A stretch of 64,000 nt of DNA, from positions 25,596 to 89,595 of the forward strand of contig NMRA01000954.1 in assembly GCA_002633005.1 (NCBI GenBank), read 5' to 3'. Shown here one piece after another: positions 1 to 10,653 of this stretch. Numbering within the stretch: position 1 is the stretch's first letter; every line of letters begins with the position of its first letter. This stretch comes from Phoronis australis. Lineage: Eukaryota > Phoronida > Phoronidae. The position numbers and the translations under genes are program-made. The notes under the pieces are model-generated. The model was not told the DNA's origin. It ran no database searches and saw only the letters and a list, made by a program, of their open reading frames with translations.

Positions 1-20
1 CGTGTCTCTAATTTTCACAG

Positions 21-1525
21 AAAGTACAAAAGGTACTTCCTGGAGACAGTGGCTTTCAGCGGGTGGTCAAACCAGTTGGATCTGGTAGAGTGCGCATTGA
101 CAACCTAGCCAAGACTACCAGCCAGGCTTGCATAAAGTCCCTGTGTGAGGCTTGTGGGCCTGTTGAGGTTTGATTTTAATTAGTTTAATATCTTCATGAA
201 GCTGACTATAAGTTCCATTTTTGTCGTTTAGCTTCTTTAAGATTAGGAGGTAGTTGACAAAACATTGAGACATGAAATCGATGACAAACTTTAATGTAAT
301 AATAAACATTAACATAAAGAAAAAAGTCACAAAGAGTAATCTCATTTTCACAAAAATGAGGAACAGACTTTCCTGATGATCCTTGTGAATTGTGCTGTTT
401 GTTTAATTTGTGTTGTGATATTTTGAGGATTCACTGTAATGTATGAAACGTGCTTTTAAGATTTCCTTAGTAAATGTGGCGCATTTACGTTATACAAGTG
501 TTGTACTTAACGTGATGTAAAATCTACATCACCAAAGTTTTTAAATACCAAAATTTCATCTGCTGACAGTAGTTCCCACACGTGCTTTCTTCACATCAGA
601 TTCGTCAACCAGATGTTTTTGAAGATGTTAACAATTTTTTACCATTAAATGTAACATCCCTTGTTCTAGTCACATGACCTTCGCAAAAATTCACAGTCCA
701 AAATTGTTAAACAAGTCACCACTAGGGCTGAGTTCAGTAGATGCAAAATGATAAAGCTTGTGTGATCACATGCTTGGCTTGTAATGCATAGGGAAATCTC
801 AGGAAGTCTTGTCTTTGTGCAAGTCAGTATAATGCATCTATGGAGAAGGTACCTTGCCAGGATTGTTGTTGAACATAAGGAACTGTTGGCAAGTATTGCA
901 AACAGACTATGCAAAGTAATCCAGATTTCATTGGGCATTCCAACTACCAAATGAACAGTTGTGATTTGAAAAAACTAAAGTGAAATTGTGTTCCACGAGT
1001 TTTCTGCCTCTAGTCTGTAAATGGTTATTTACAGGTTCGATACGAGAGATATTTCACCACGTGACTTGTGTAATGTTACTGTGACTTGTCTGTTCTCTAG
1101 GGTCTTGACTTGCAACAGTCTCGTGGCATAGCCATAGTGAAGTTTGCCAACCCTGCTAACGCTGTCAAGTTTCTTAAACGCCATAATCAGTAAGTATTCG
1201 TTTGTTAAGAGTTAAAAGTTTAACGTCTTATTGCCTGATTTTGTAAAATGTCTCTCATGTGTGATCCGTTCAGTCTTCCCGCATCCTTTACCATTGTTGG
1301 ACAATTCAGTAATAGTTAAACGGAAGCAACTTGTTGCATAATTAACTAAATGTCAAATGATGAAAAATAGTTTGAGACAATACCACCAGATGGCAGCATA
1401 TGTCTAACCAACTCTTACTGTTGGAGAAGTCCGCTGGCAGGCAATTTTCTCATTAAGTCACTATGTTACATTACAGGCGAATGATTGAACTGTCCAAGGT
1501 CAACGTGTCCTTGTTGCCCAACTGA
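21..1525 (+). CDS. C-terminal RNA recognition motif (RRM) protein, last three coding exons
   Basis: Three exons join in frame: 21-167 (after acceptor ttttcacag), 1101-1189 (after ctctag, donor gtaagt) and 1477-1525 (after ttacag), ending in TGA at 1523-1525. Together they encode 95 residues and the 5' part of the gene lies outside the window. The protein carries an RRM: an RNP2-like strand (RVRIDNLA) followed by a helix, then an RNP1-like strand (RGIAIVKF), a second helix (NPANAVKFLKRH) and a last strand (KVNVSLLPN) right at the C-terminus. RRMs bind single-stranded RNA or protein partners. RNP1 lacks the usual aromatic at its third position, so RNA binding may be weak or non-canonical. Splice phases match at both junctions, which strongly supports a real gene. 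I do not recognise the specific orthologue. Confidence 0.85.
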
Positions 1526-2779
1526 AGCAGACGTTAGGTCAGAGTTCAGCAAATCAAGTGGTGGAAGATGAGGTCAGAAGATATCCATGGGTTCAGAGAG
1601 TGAAGTCGTGAAACAAACAACAAGGTTTATTTGCTGTATTGTTCATGAGATCTGTACCTTGTAAATATTTGTGATGAGCTTTTATTAGTGTTTTCCGTAT
1701 TAGATATGATAGGCAAAACTGTTGCCTATAGCTGGTGCTTTGTGTTGGTGATGTTCATAGCATTGTTACTGTTGGCCTGAATGCAAGGCGTCTGCTGCCC
1801 AGTCAAGCAAGTACTGCAAGGACCTCTTCTGGCAAGGATAGTGTAAAGCAGGGGACACAACTCCATTCTAAAGAAACAGCCTGTATCATCTGCTGCTGGT
1901 CACAATAACAAACAGAGCTGTCAATCATTTGGGTATGTCTTGGATTTCCATCTTTTGGACTAGTCAGAGATGAGCAATGTTAGAAAGAAGATGGATGTCA
2001 AAAGATGTTGAAACATTTTTCCTTTGTGACTATAGACTTATCAGGTGGGCAGTAACGACTATTCTGTGCTGGCACACTAGTGAAATGCAATCACAAAAAC
2101 TCTGATTTAAGACTTTTCCTACTTAAAAAGATAGCTGGGCTCGTTTTACTGTACTTATGAACTCCGGGCTGTGCAAGAAAGTCCCGTCTGAGACAACGTT
2201 GTGGAAAAAAGTGCACATGCAGCACTCCGATCTGGTGCTAAAACGTTTTTCCTGTTTTCTAGTTTTTGAGAAATGAATCGTATGATTATGGTATATAAAT
2301 GTTAAATATTAAAAGGAGAGTTAATGGTGAAAGCATGATACGTCGACCAGCTGTAAGTAGGGGTCAGGAGCACTTTAAGTTTTAAAGTTATTGATTTTGA
2401 ACTAAATGATTCATTTTTGATCAAAAATAGTCGGTAAGAAATGTAAACTATAAAATTCTTTAAATAGGATAAATAATTATGTGACAATAAGATTGCTAAT
2501 GAAACAATATTTTGCACTACGTAATGGAATTGTCACCTTGGGTTTTCTCAAATTGATAACAATTATACAAAATATCCAAAATTATTTATTTCAAGAAATG
2601 TTTTCATCTCATGTGCCCCAAGTGTGCACAAAGTCCTTTCCTGTTACCAATACTGTTGTTTTCACCAAAAATAGTTGGCTCTGATTTGGCAATATTGTGA
2701 TTTGATTAGTGTATTATGTTGCTTTCAGCATATGTTTTCATTCAGTGAAGATGCCAAAAGCAGTTATACATAGCTTCAT
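1526..2779. other. 3' untranslated or intergenic sequence after the RRM gene
   Basis: No coding potential is visible. A variant ATTAAA signal lies near 2308, and canonical AATAAA signals come only at about 4811-4830 and 5658. The 3' end of the RRM transcript therefore cannot be fixed; it might read into the repeat that follows. Confidence 0.4.
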
Positions 2780-4690
2780 TTTTATGTGCCCTCATATTCA
2801 TGTGTGGTCACATATTGCTGTCATCTTTGGCGTCCATCCAGCTGTCGGTCCCACATCCATGGCTGTTTCTCTTAAACCCCTACGTGGGCTTGTTGTAAAA
2901 TTTCGCAAATGTTTATTCCCATGAACTTGGCAACAGACGATGACATCTTTTGGACCAATCTACTGGTGTGCCCCCTTGTGGCACGTTTAGTGTTTTTGTT
3001 TGCCTTTGTATCTTCGGAGTTCTGTGACATATTTTCATGAATTTTTTGGTTATAGATACGTCTTGAAAGAGGCCTGCAATATGAAAAACATACTAAATTG
3101 CACCATTCAAAATGGTTCTCTGCTATTAAAATAGAATTCAAACTGTTCACCAGTATTTTTATGGTTTCTTTGGAAAGATTTCAAATTTCTGTTGATGTCA
3201 AAGCAGTTTTCTTTTATTTTCAAATTTCAAAAAAACGATGTGTCAGCTGCTCATCACTTCATCGATTTTATTTGGTATGGCAAGGCATAGACATAGCACA
3301 TTTCCTTTATAATTATGGAAAGTGTGACCTTTCACTTTTGATGTAAACAAAACAATAGCGACTTCAAGCAGCAGCCCATCTCTCCATTGATGTTAGTCCT
3401 AGCGGTTTAAAATTGGCAGTATTCCAATATACTCTAAAATGCACTTGGAACTCTTTTTTGCCACAGACTGTGCTGTTGACCTCAGATTTGGATTGTGTTT
3501 TCACATGATAATCTGCTGTTGAGAATTATGATATCCTTCTTGTCAGTCATCTGTTTGTCAAATGACTGAGGGCGTGCACACATGGGTCATACGTGAGAGG
3601 GATATTTGAAACTATGGTGACTACTGAGTTTTTCCTTTGCGCATATTACAAAAATCAGGAAGTAAATTCCTTCACGGGGGAAGTGAACAACTCTGTTGTA
3701 GACACTGTAACTGTCTTCAAGAATTGTTTAAAGGATAGTTTTGATAGCTTTCGCATTCCACGCCTCTTTAAGGGACAACAAAGCCTTCCTATTATCGTTT
3801 GGATATTTCTTATTTTGTGTCACTTTGTGGCCATAAGAACCATTATGCAAATTGTCAGATGTCTTAATGTTGAGAAGAGCAGAACTGATGTTTATTTTTG
3901 GATGGCACCCACGTTTGTGGCAGTTTTTTATGTCTGCACCTGTATCTTGCATGTTTTTTTGTTGAATTTGACAACTACTGACAAAAAAATCAAGCGGATC
4001 TGTCTGTGGTTGTGCCCCCTAGTGTCAGTTTTATTTATTTTCATTTCTGTTTCTTTGGAGTTCTGTGGCAATGACAAATTTCCATTTTCTTACTGGATTT
4101 GACATATTGTATGTCACCAAGTAATCACTTTCATTGTTTTTGAGTTTTTTGGCATCTGCCTTTCTGTTAACCAAACAATTCGTAACGATCATGAAATTGG
4201 CACATTTGCTTTTACCAGGAAGTGCATTGCCGAAGTTGATTTTTTGACCACTGGGGTGCCCCCTATAGGCATTTTTTTACCTGTGGCTCAATATCTTGAT
4301 GATTCTTTGTGGTGTGTGTTTCTGCTGAGGTTTATGGGACAAATATGACTACAGTGTGTACCCTAGTGGCATTGTTGGTTTTCTTGGCCAAGTTCCGATG
4401 GATGCTCTGGAAATGTTGTAAATAAGCTATTATCACGGAGACAAGAGCACCTGCCCATTTCAGTTGGATTTGACCTAGGTTGTGCCCTCTAGTGGCCGTT
4501 TTATTACTTGTTTTTGTCTCTTCTTTGTCGTCCGCCTCCCTATCCGTCAATCAGCATTGAAGAATTATGGTGAAAGGAGGCAGGTGTGTTCCTATTGAGG
4601 AGAGTATTGATAAGTTGATTTGCACCCCCTAGAGGCAGGTGTGTTCCTATTGAGGAGAGTATTGATAAGTTGATTTGCACCCCCTAGAGG
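2780..4690 (-). repeat. Modular dispersed repeat with CTCF-like cores, reversed and diverged copy
   Basis: The same family occurs forward at 32110-38600. Shared segments, read here in reverse, include the sequence next to tttgcctttgtatcttc (about 3000), the gtccgcctccctatc block (about 4527) and the terminus near ggcgtccatccagctg (about 2829). Each module starts with a core resembling GTGCCCCCTAGTGGCA: 2968-2983, 4012-4027, 4256-4271, 4356-4371, 4481-4497, 4620 and 4675. The repeat explains a hydrophobic 169-codon open frame at 3593-4102 that is probably not a gene. No terminal inverted repeat or poly(A) tail was found. Confidence 0.7.
4578..4687. repeat. Tandem duplication, 55-bp unit, two copies
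   Basis: Positions 4578-4632 and 4633-4687 are identical or nearly so, each beginning aggcaggtgtgttcc and ending with the core caccccctag. The duplication lies inside the modular repeat and doubles one CTCF-like core. Confidence 0.9.
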
Positions 4691-5037
4691 CTATTGTTTA
4701 CTAGTATTGCTTGTTTAGTGAGAATGTTTGAAATAATGAATGATCCCTTGTATCAGGGCTGTATGCAATGCACATGGTGGGCGCATATCAACATTCCCGG
4801 TTGCTCTTGTAAATAATAATGAATAAAACTAAATAAAGTTCTTAAGGGACTTACATTCATTTTGCAATCAACAGTCATATTTATTTTATCAGTTAGTTTT
4901 TGTGAATGCATTTCAAACTGTCACAGCAGTCGCGACCACCAGTAGGCATTGTTTGAAGCTTCCAACCAGCGTGAGGCGGCAACTTGTCTGGACTGTATTT
5001 GAGGATTGCCATGGATATTAGACATTGATGTGTTGAG

Positions 5038-5490
5038 GAGTGTTCAGTGTATATGATCGTGCACCGAGTGTTCAGTGTATATGATCATGCACCGAGTGTT
5101 TAGTGTAAATGATCATGCACCGAGTGTTCATTGTATGTGATCATTCACCGAGTGTTCAGTGTATATGATCATACACCGAGTGTTCAGTGTATATGATCAT
5201 GCACCGAGTGTTCAGTGTATGTGATCATTCACCGAGTGTTCAGTGTATATGATCATGCACCAAGTGTTCAGTGTATATGATCATGCACCGAGTGTTTAGT
5301 GTATATGATCATGCACCAGATGTTTAGTGTATATGGTAATTAGCTGAATTTTCAGTGTATATGATCATGCACTGAAAGTTCAATGTATGTGATCATGCAC
5401 TGAGTATTCAATGTAAGTGATCATACATTGAGTTTTCAGTGTAAAGGATCATGCACGGATTGTTCAGTGTAAATGATAATACACTGAGTG
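5038..5490. repeat. 28-bp minisatellite, about 16 copies
   Basis: The unit begins gtgttcagtgtatatgatca and ends tgcaccga. Copies are nearly identical in the first half and decay toward 5490. Each unit contains the palindrome TGATCA within ATGATCAT. There is no coding frame and no spacer structure. Confidence 0.92.
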
Positions 5491-8400
5491 CTCCATTCAA
5501 ACTTAAATCTTTGGTGCGGTGCTGGCCATGTGGCTAGGGAAGAATAATTGGTTGAGTCACAGAGTTATACCCTCACACAGGAGGCAGTCAGGTAGTTTTT
5601 GCTGTTACATCCGTAGTTAAGAGCTAGGAATACTGTGAAGGACTGTTGAATTCTAATAAACACGATGTCAAAGAAGACTTCATATCTAGACATTTAAATT
5701 TTGAACTTGATAAGTACTAGGAAAGTAGTAAAATGTTTGCAAACCCAAATTCAAAATCATGCTGTTAACTAAGTGTTTGTGCATTCAATGTTTATGTTTG
5801 TAAGTGAGAGCAGAGAAAAGAGACCGTACTCTAGTTAGCAGTAGTGTTAGGCATAAACATTACTTGTAAACGTGGCCTTAAGTCTTTCAACATTTCCTCA
5901 AAAGTTTACTTTTATGCTTAGGCACCTGTTTGCCTATTTCTAGTGATGAATAAGCAATGCATTAATAAATGGATTTGTGACGTATATGCAGTGGATCGTG
6001 GGAAGTGAATCAATGAAACTAGAGAATGCTCACCTCCTTCTTTAGGCAACAGTTGACGAGGAAGACTAATGTTCGGTAACTTTTTTCATAAAGAGTTCCA
6101 ATTCCTACCAGTTAACTTAGAGAAAGGCCTCCATAGAGAATGTTGCACTGGCTTGTAGTCCTTATGATCTCTTTGTATAATTGGGAATTTTCTAGTCCTT
6201 GTTAACATTGGTTTATAATTCATTGAGCTGCTCTCAATATAGCATTGTAAACCTCCAACATAAGTGACTACTGTCTAGTCGCATCTTCAGATAAACGTAT
6301 ATCATCATGTAATCCCTTTTTTAACAATGTTAGCTCTCAAAGCCAATCTTGAATGGTAACACTTGTAAATTTGATTTTTACAGTATGTTAAGAGCATTGT
6401 TCTGAGCCCACTAGTGCCAAAAATTGCCAAATGTAACATACTGTTAGGCGTAATGGCTTGCTTTTGTTTACATCACCGCGAAAATCACCTTTTAATTCAA
6501 ACAGCTGCGAATAACACCCTCACGCAATGGTGTTCAGACCCCTATTCAATACAACTGTTGTCGGCATTTTGTTGTTTGTGCTGGGATCTTGTGGTGATGT
6601 GACATGGCACGAAAAGGCACCCTCACTATCATGTGACGGGCTTACATTTGCGTGATTGAAGTCCTGTTTTCTTATTTTACTAAGGCTGTGCTAGGACTAT
6701 CTGGTTAGCTGAATACTTCTAAAATAACAAAATTCCATTGAAGTTAGGCTTTAAGACAGTTGCTTAATAACTTTCTTAAAATAAATGAATATAATTGTCC
6801 GTCTTACCACCAAAGGAACAAGTCATTTTTAACAATCTTTATTTTCATTAAAAATAACTGTTGAGTTAAGACCTTTCTGAGTAAATAATATTACTTAAAA
6901 ATAATAGTTTAAGGGTTGGTTATTTTTTTACAATATACTACTTGGTATAGGATTCTACTAGGCCATTCTATATATGGGTAGCAATCTGAGTCTTTCAGTT
7001 CTTATGGAGACATTTTTTGTTAGAACCCCTAGTGGATGGTGTCACATTCGGGGTACTCGTTGGCTCAAGTTGCCCATTTCTACTTGTACCATGACGATGT
7101 CCCGATGAGCTTGGACATTCTCAGAATGAGTTTGTTGTGATCGGGTCATTACTCAAACATTACCAAACTGATTCGTCGTTGACAAACTTACTAAAACACC
7201 TGTATTTTCACTGTCACTTTTGCCAGTAGCAAAGGGGCCAAAAATAGGAAAGGCAGAAGGTGTCACTTTTTGCTGGAGGTTTGACTTACCCCAAACCTAC
7301 TGGCATTTTTGCAAGCATTTTTATGGCTAGGCGGCTTGCTTCAAATGATACACATGGGCACTGGTTAAAGCCTTTGTTTATTGATGCATTAATCAATTGA
7401 TGGGGAAGTGAACATGTTTTGGCATCAATTTTTCCTTTAAAATCATTGAGGTGGTGAAAAAATAAACTTACTATTGCTACAGAAATGACCCCCCAATGTG
7501 GCCCCCCAGTGTTTATAATTTATTGTCCATGATTAAAGTCGTGTCCACTCTAGGAGTTGCCTTAGAACATCTTGGGCTAATGCACCTTGCACAGTCCACA
7601 CCTTACACCATGTGAAAATATGGCCCAAAAGGATTAGACACTCCCATGTATGTAACTGAGCAGGCACACAGCTCGTAATTACTTCCCCTTGTCTGCAGGT
7701 TTTTACTACAGTGTTTGTGTCCACTCTATGACTTGCATTGAGGCAATTTACCCTAGCTGGATGAGGTGGGGTAAGTTGTCACATGTGTCAGTATGAGAAT
7801 TACCATCCACACAACTTCTAGACCCAGTGACAATGGCTTAGTGGTAACTTGTTCTAGGATAACCTGTAGTGTGGGTGGGTGACTCTTAAAATGTTAAGTT
7901 AAGGCCATCAGAATGTATTATCCCGTATTATTTTGAGTAAAGCCATTCAAAAATAAAAGACGAAGTGAAAGGTTTTATGCTTCTTGCTAAATTTACTTGC
8001 ATCGTTTCCCTAAATTTTTTAAAATTAATTTGCCATTTTGGTAGATCTGCCTTGCCAATGTTAGTCTTTAAACCCGAGTTTTGAAAGTTAGGAATTAGAT
8101 ATGAATTTAACTTTTCAAAAGATGAAGTTTATTATTTTAAAAACACTTTTCATAATCCTTGAAATGACTAAGTGGAAAAGCTAATTTTTTTGCGAAAAGT
8201 AGGAATTTGAAGTCTTAGTAAATTGCCACACTGCATTGTCTGTCATAGTACTGTGCATTACTTGTTATATGTCATAGTACAGTGCAATACTTGTTATATG
8301 TGACCTCTGGTACTCAAGATAGTCTGGTCTTGCCTCCTGTATAAGGGAAACTCTGTGTGTTGGATGTTGCCAAGTAAACCAATTTAGTTGGTTTATACAG

Positions 8401-10338
8401 TGCATGCTAAGCATGATAAACATTATCTGGTCTATACCTGGCACATTTTTGTAGTTTGAATATCTAGTGTACAAGAAGCAAGATTTTGTTAAGTTTCACT
8501 GACAGTCTTGTTCATGTTGAGAAAACCTGTTAAATACTTAGTTTTGTGCTGTTATGTTTTGGTACACAAGTGAGATTATGATGTAATTAACATAAGGTGA
8601 CAGTGTTGTGTTGTGTTACTTGTACATAAGCAGATGTTTGAATGACATTAAGGGGAAATTGTGAAGTTTTTTAAATGTTCTATTTTTAATTACCTAAATT
8701 TTAATTGCTTGCTATTATTTTCATAAGCTTAGCAGCATTGTTGCAAATATCCTTTTTAAAAAATCTGGAGATTGTTTAAGTATCAATGAAAGTTTAGTTT
8801 CTATAATAAATTATGTAAGTAAACAAGTAATTGAATGATTGGAAAGATATTTGTGACTTTGAATGCTCTGTTTGATTTTAATATTGTTTTCAGTTTTCAA
8901 CATCAGCAAGTTTGTATTATATGTCAGCTGGTCCACAGGTTCTTACATAATTTATCAAACTCTGCTTTATGTTAAAGACTTGGCAGTTAGATGCAGTACT
9001 CCCAACAGGTCTGAAATGTTCTCTTAAGTCATGTTACTAAAATGTTTTTAAATGAGGCTCCATTTAATACCAGCAAACCTAAGCAACTGAGGCCAGTGTC
9101 TGTTTGAACAAATGTTGCTTTGTCCCGTTTGTAGACAGTTCCAATGTCCCACTATGTTTTATTTTTGTAATGATTAGATTAAGCCTGGCAGTAGAATGAA
9201 GATTCACATAGGTTTAGTTGTAGTCAAGTGTTCTTTGGAAATACATGTATTAAATTTATGTGTGAACATTTCTAGTGTGAGTTGATGGTTTGTACTACTC
9301 TGCTGTTTTATGTTACTTGGTAATAACACTAGTGTTCAGAATGAAACCCCAGGTGTGCTTAGCATGTCGACTGGGGTCTTGTGTAATGTCACAAGTGGTA
9401 TGAACCTGTTTTATGCTGCGCCGTAAGCTCACTTCAAGTCTTCCTGTTATTGATGTTTGGATATTATTGAGCAACTTATCTGTGCCCTATGCAATAGCCT
9501 GTTGTGCAAATTATGGGATTTCACAGGACAAGCAGGTTGACTGCCACTGAAGTTCACAGGAGTGCTTTGATTGTACTCTGTGTGTATGTTAACAGTTTCC
9601 TGTTATTTGAGGGCCCTGACTGTATTCCTTTTGTATTTACTACGGTTTAAGTTTCAGGAAAAGACAGAAGGTAATGATACTTCCTTTGGTAATCAGGATT
9701 TTGTCTGTTTTCAGAGAACATCTACAATTATGTAACTGCTGTCCCCATGTGGACATAGAGATTTCACAAAGACTTGGTGCTTATTTTATCATTTCAGAAA
9801 ATCTTAGTTATTCAGGTCATCATATTTTTCCAGCTTTGTGCACTCCACCAAGAGTAGTGTAATCTATCCACTGTTAAGAGACAGGCCTAGGGGAGAAATG
9901 GGAACCAGGGAACCCTCTTTAGCCAAGAATCGTGATTAATTGAAATAGGTGCAACTGGTTGTATGGTCAAAACCATTTTACTCAGGTTGTGAAAAATGGG
10001 TTGTACTGAGCTGCAATTCCTAGCTTTAGTTTAAAAAAATGTCATTTGTGTAGGAACCAGGGGCAAGCCCCCCCTGCTGATTTGTGGGTAGGGACTGCAC
10101 ACCCCTACTGAATTGGAGTGACAAGAAAAACCGTCCTGAACAGCTTTGTAGGTTTTGCTTATCATTTGCAGTAAAGTTGTGTTCATCAAAGACTTACTTT
10201 CAGGCACTACTATGGGATGTGCTGTTGTGGAGAGGTGCCATCTGTAGGGAGAAAGTGACACTTATACAAGTTATTGATATGAGTTATAAAATGCTTGGTT
10301 GATCTAATGACAATTTCTTGGTAGCTAACTTATGTTGC
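5491..10338. other. Non-coding stretch without recognisable genes
   Basis: Both strands are dense in stops and no open frame resembles a known family. A 29-bp direct duplication is present at 8242-8299 (gtcatagtactgtgcatta...). AATAAA occurs at about 5658. Nothing else could be supported. Confidence 0.5.
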
Positions 10339-10343
10339 TTTTA

Positions 10344-10648
10344 CAGTGACGGATCTATGATACCATAAGGGGCGGCCCAACATGTTGTCTCGGGGAATTG
10401 GGCAAAGTGCGATTGTATGTACAGCACAGGCCCGAATTTGCAGGGGCCGCTTATGTGAACCTTCTGTTCCGAAAATTGACCGGTGTACAAAAAAAAAAAC
10501 GTGTACACCCCGATCTGGGGCCTCTCCTCCACTACCGGTCCTAGTTACTTACTCAATATTTCCTCAGGCTTCACGTTGTTGCTGTTCCATTTTCCTTGCG
10601 GCAGCCAAGGGGGGGGGGAAGCCGGCCCCCCTCATAAATCCGCCTATG
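10344..10648. mobile_element. hAT-like miniature element with TTTTA target duplication
   Basis: The left end CAGTGACGGATCTATGA and the reverse complement of the right end, CATAGGCGGATTTATGA, are imperfect terminal inverted repeats. The 5-bp direct repeat TTTTA flanks both sides (10339-10343 and 10649-10653). The right end is closely related, in reverse orientation, to the left end of the element at 15340, sharing the GGCGGATTTA start, a G-run, GGCCGGC and the GGC(T/C)GCCGCAA block. At 305 bp with no transposase it is non-autonomous. The CAGTGGCGGAT-type end suggests the hAT superfamily, though that assignment is inferred. Confidence 0.82.
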
Positions 10649-10653
10649 TTTTA

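Noticed and set aside
3593-4102. 169-codon open frame with apparent membrane segments
   Set aside because: It reads through two to three modules of the reversed modular repeat. The hydrophobic stretches come from T-rich repeat sequence, and no family or splice evidence supports it.
5038-5490. CRISPR-like array
   Set aside because: The 28-bp units are directly contiguous with no unique spacers, and the genome is eukaryotic. It is a minisatellite.
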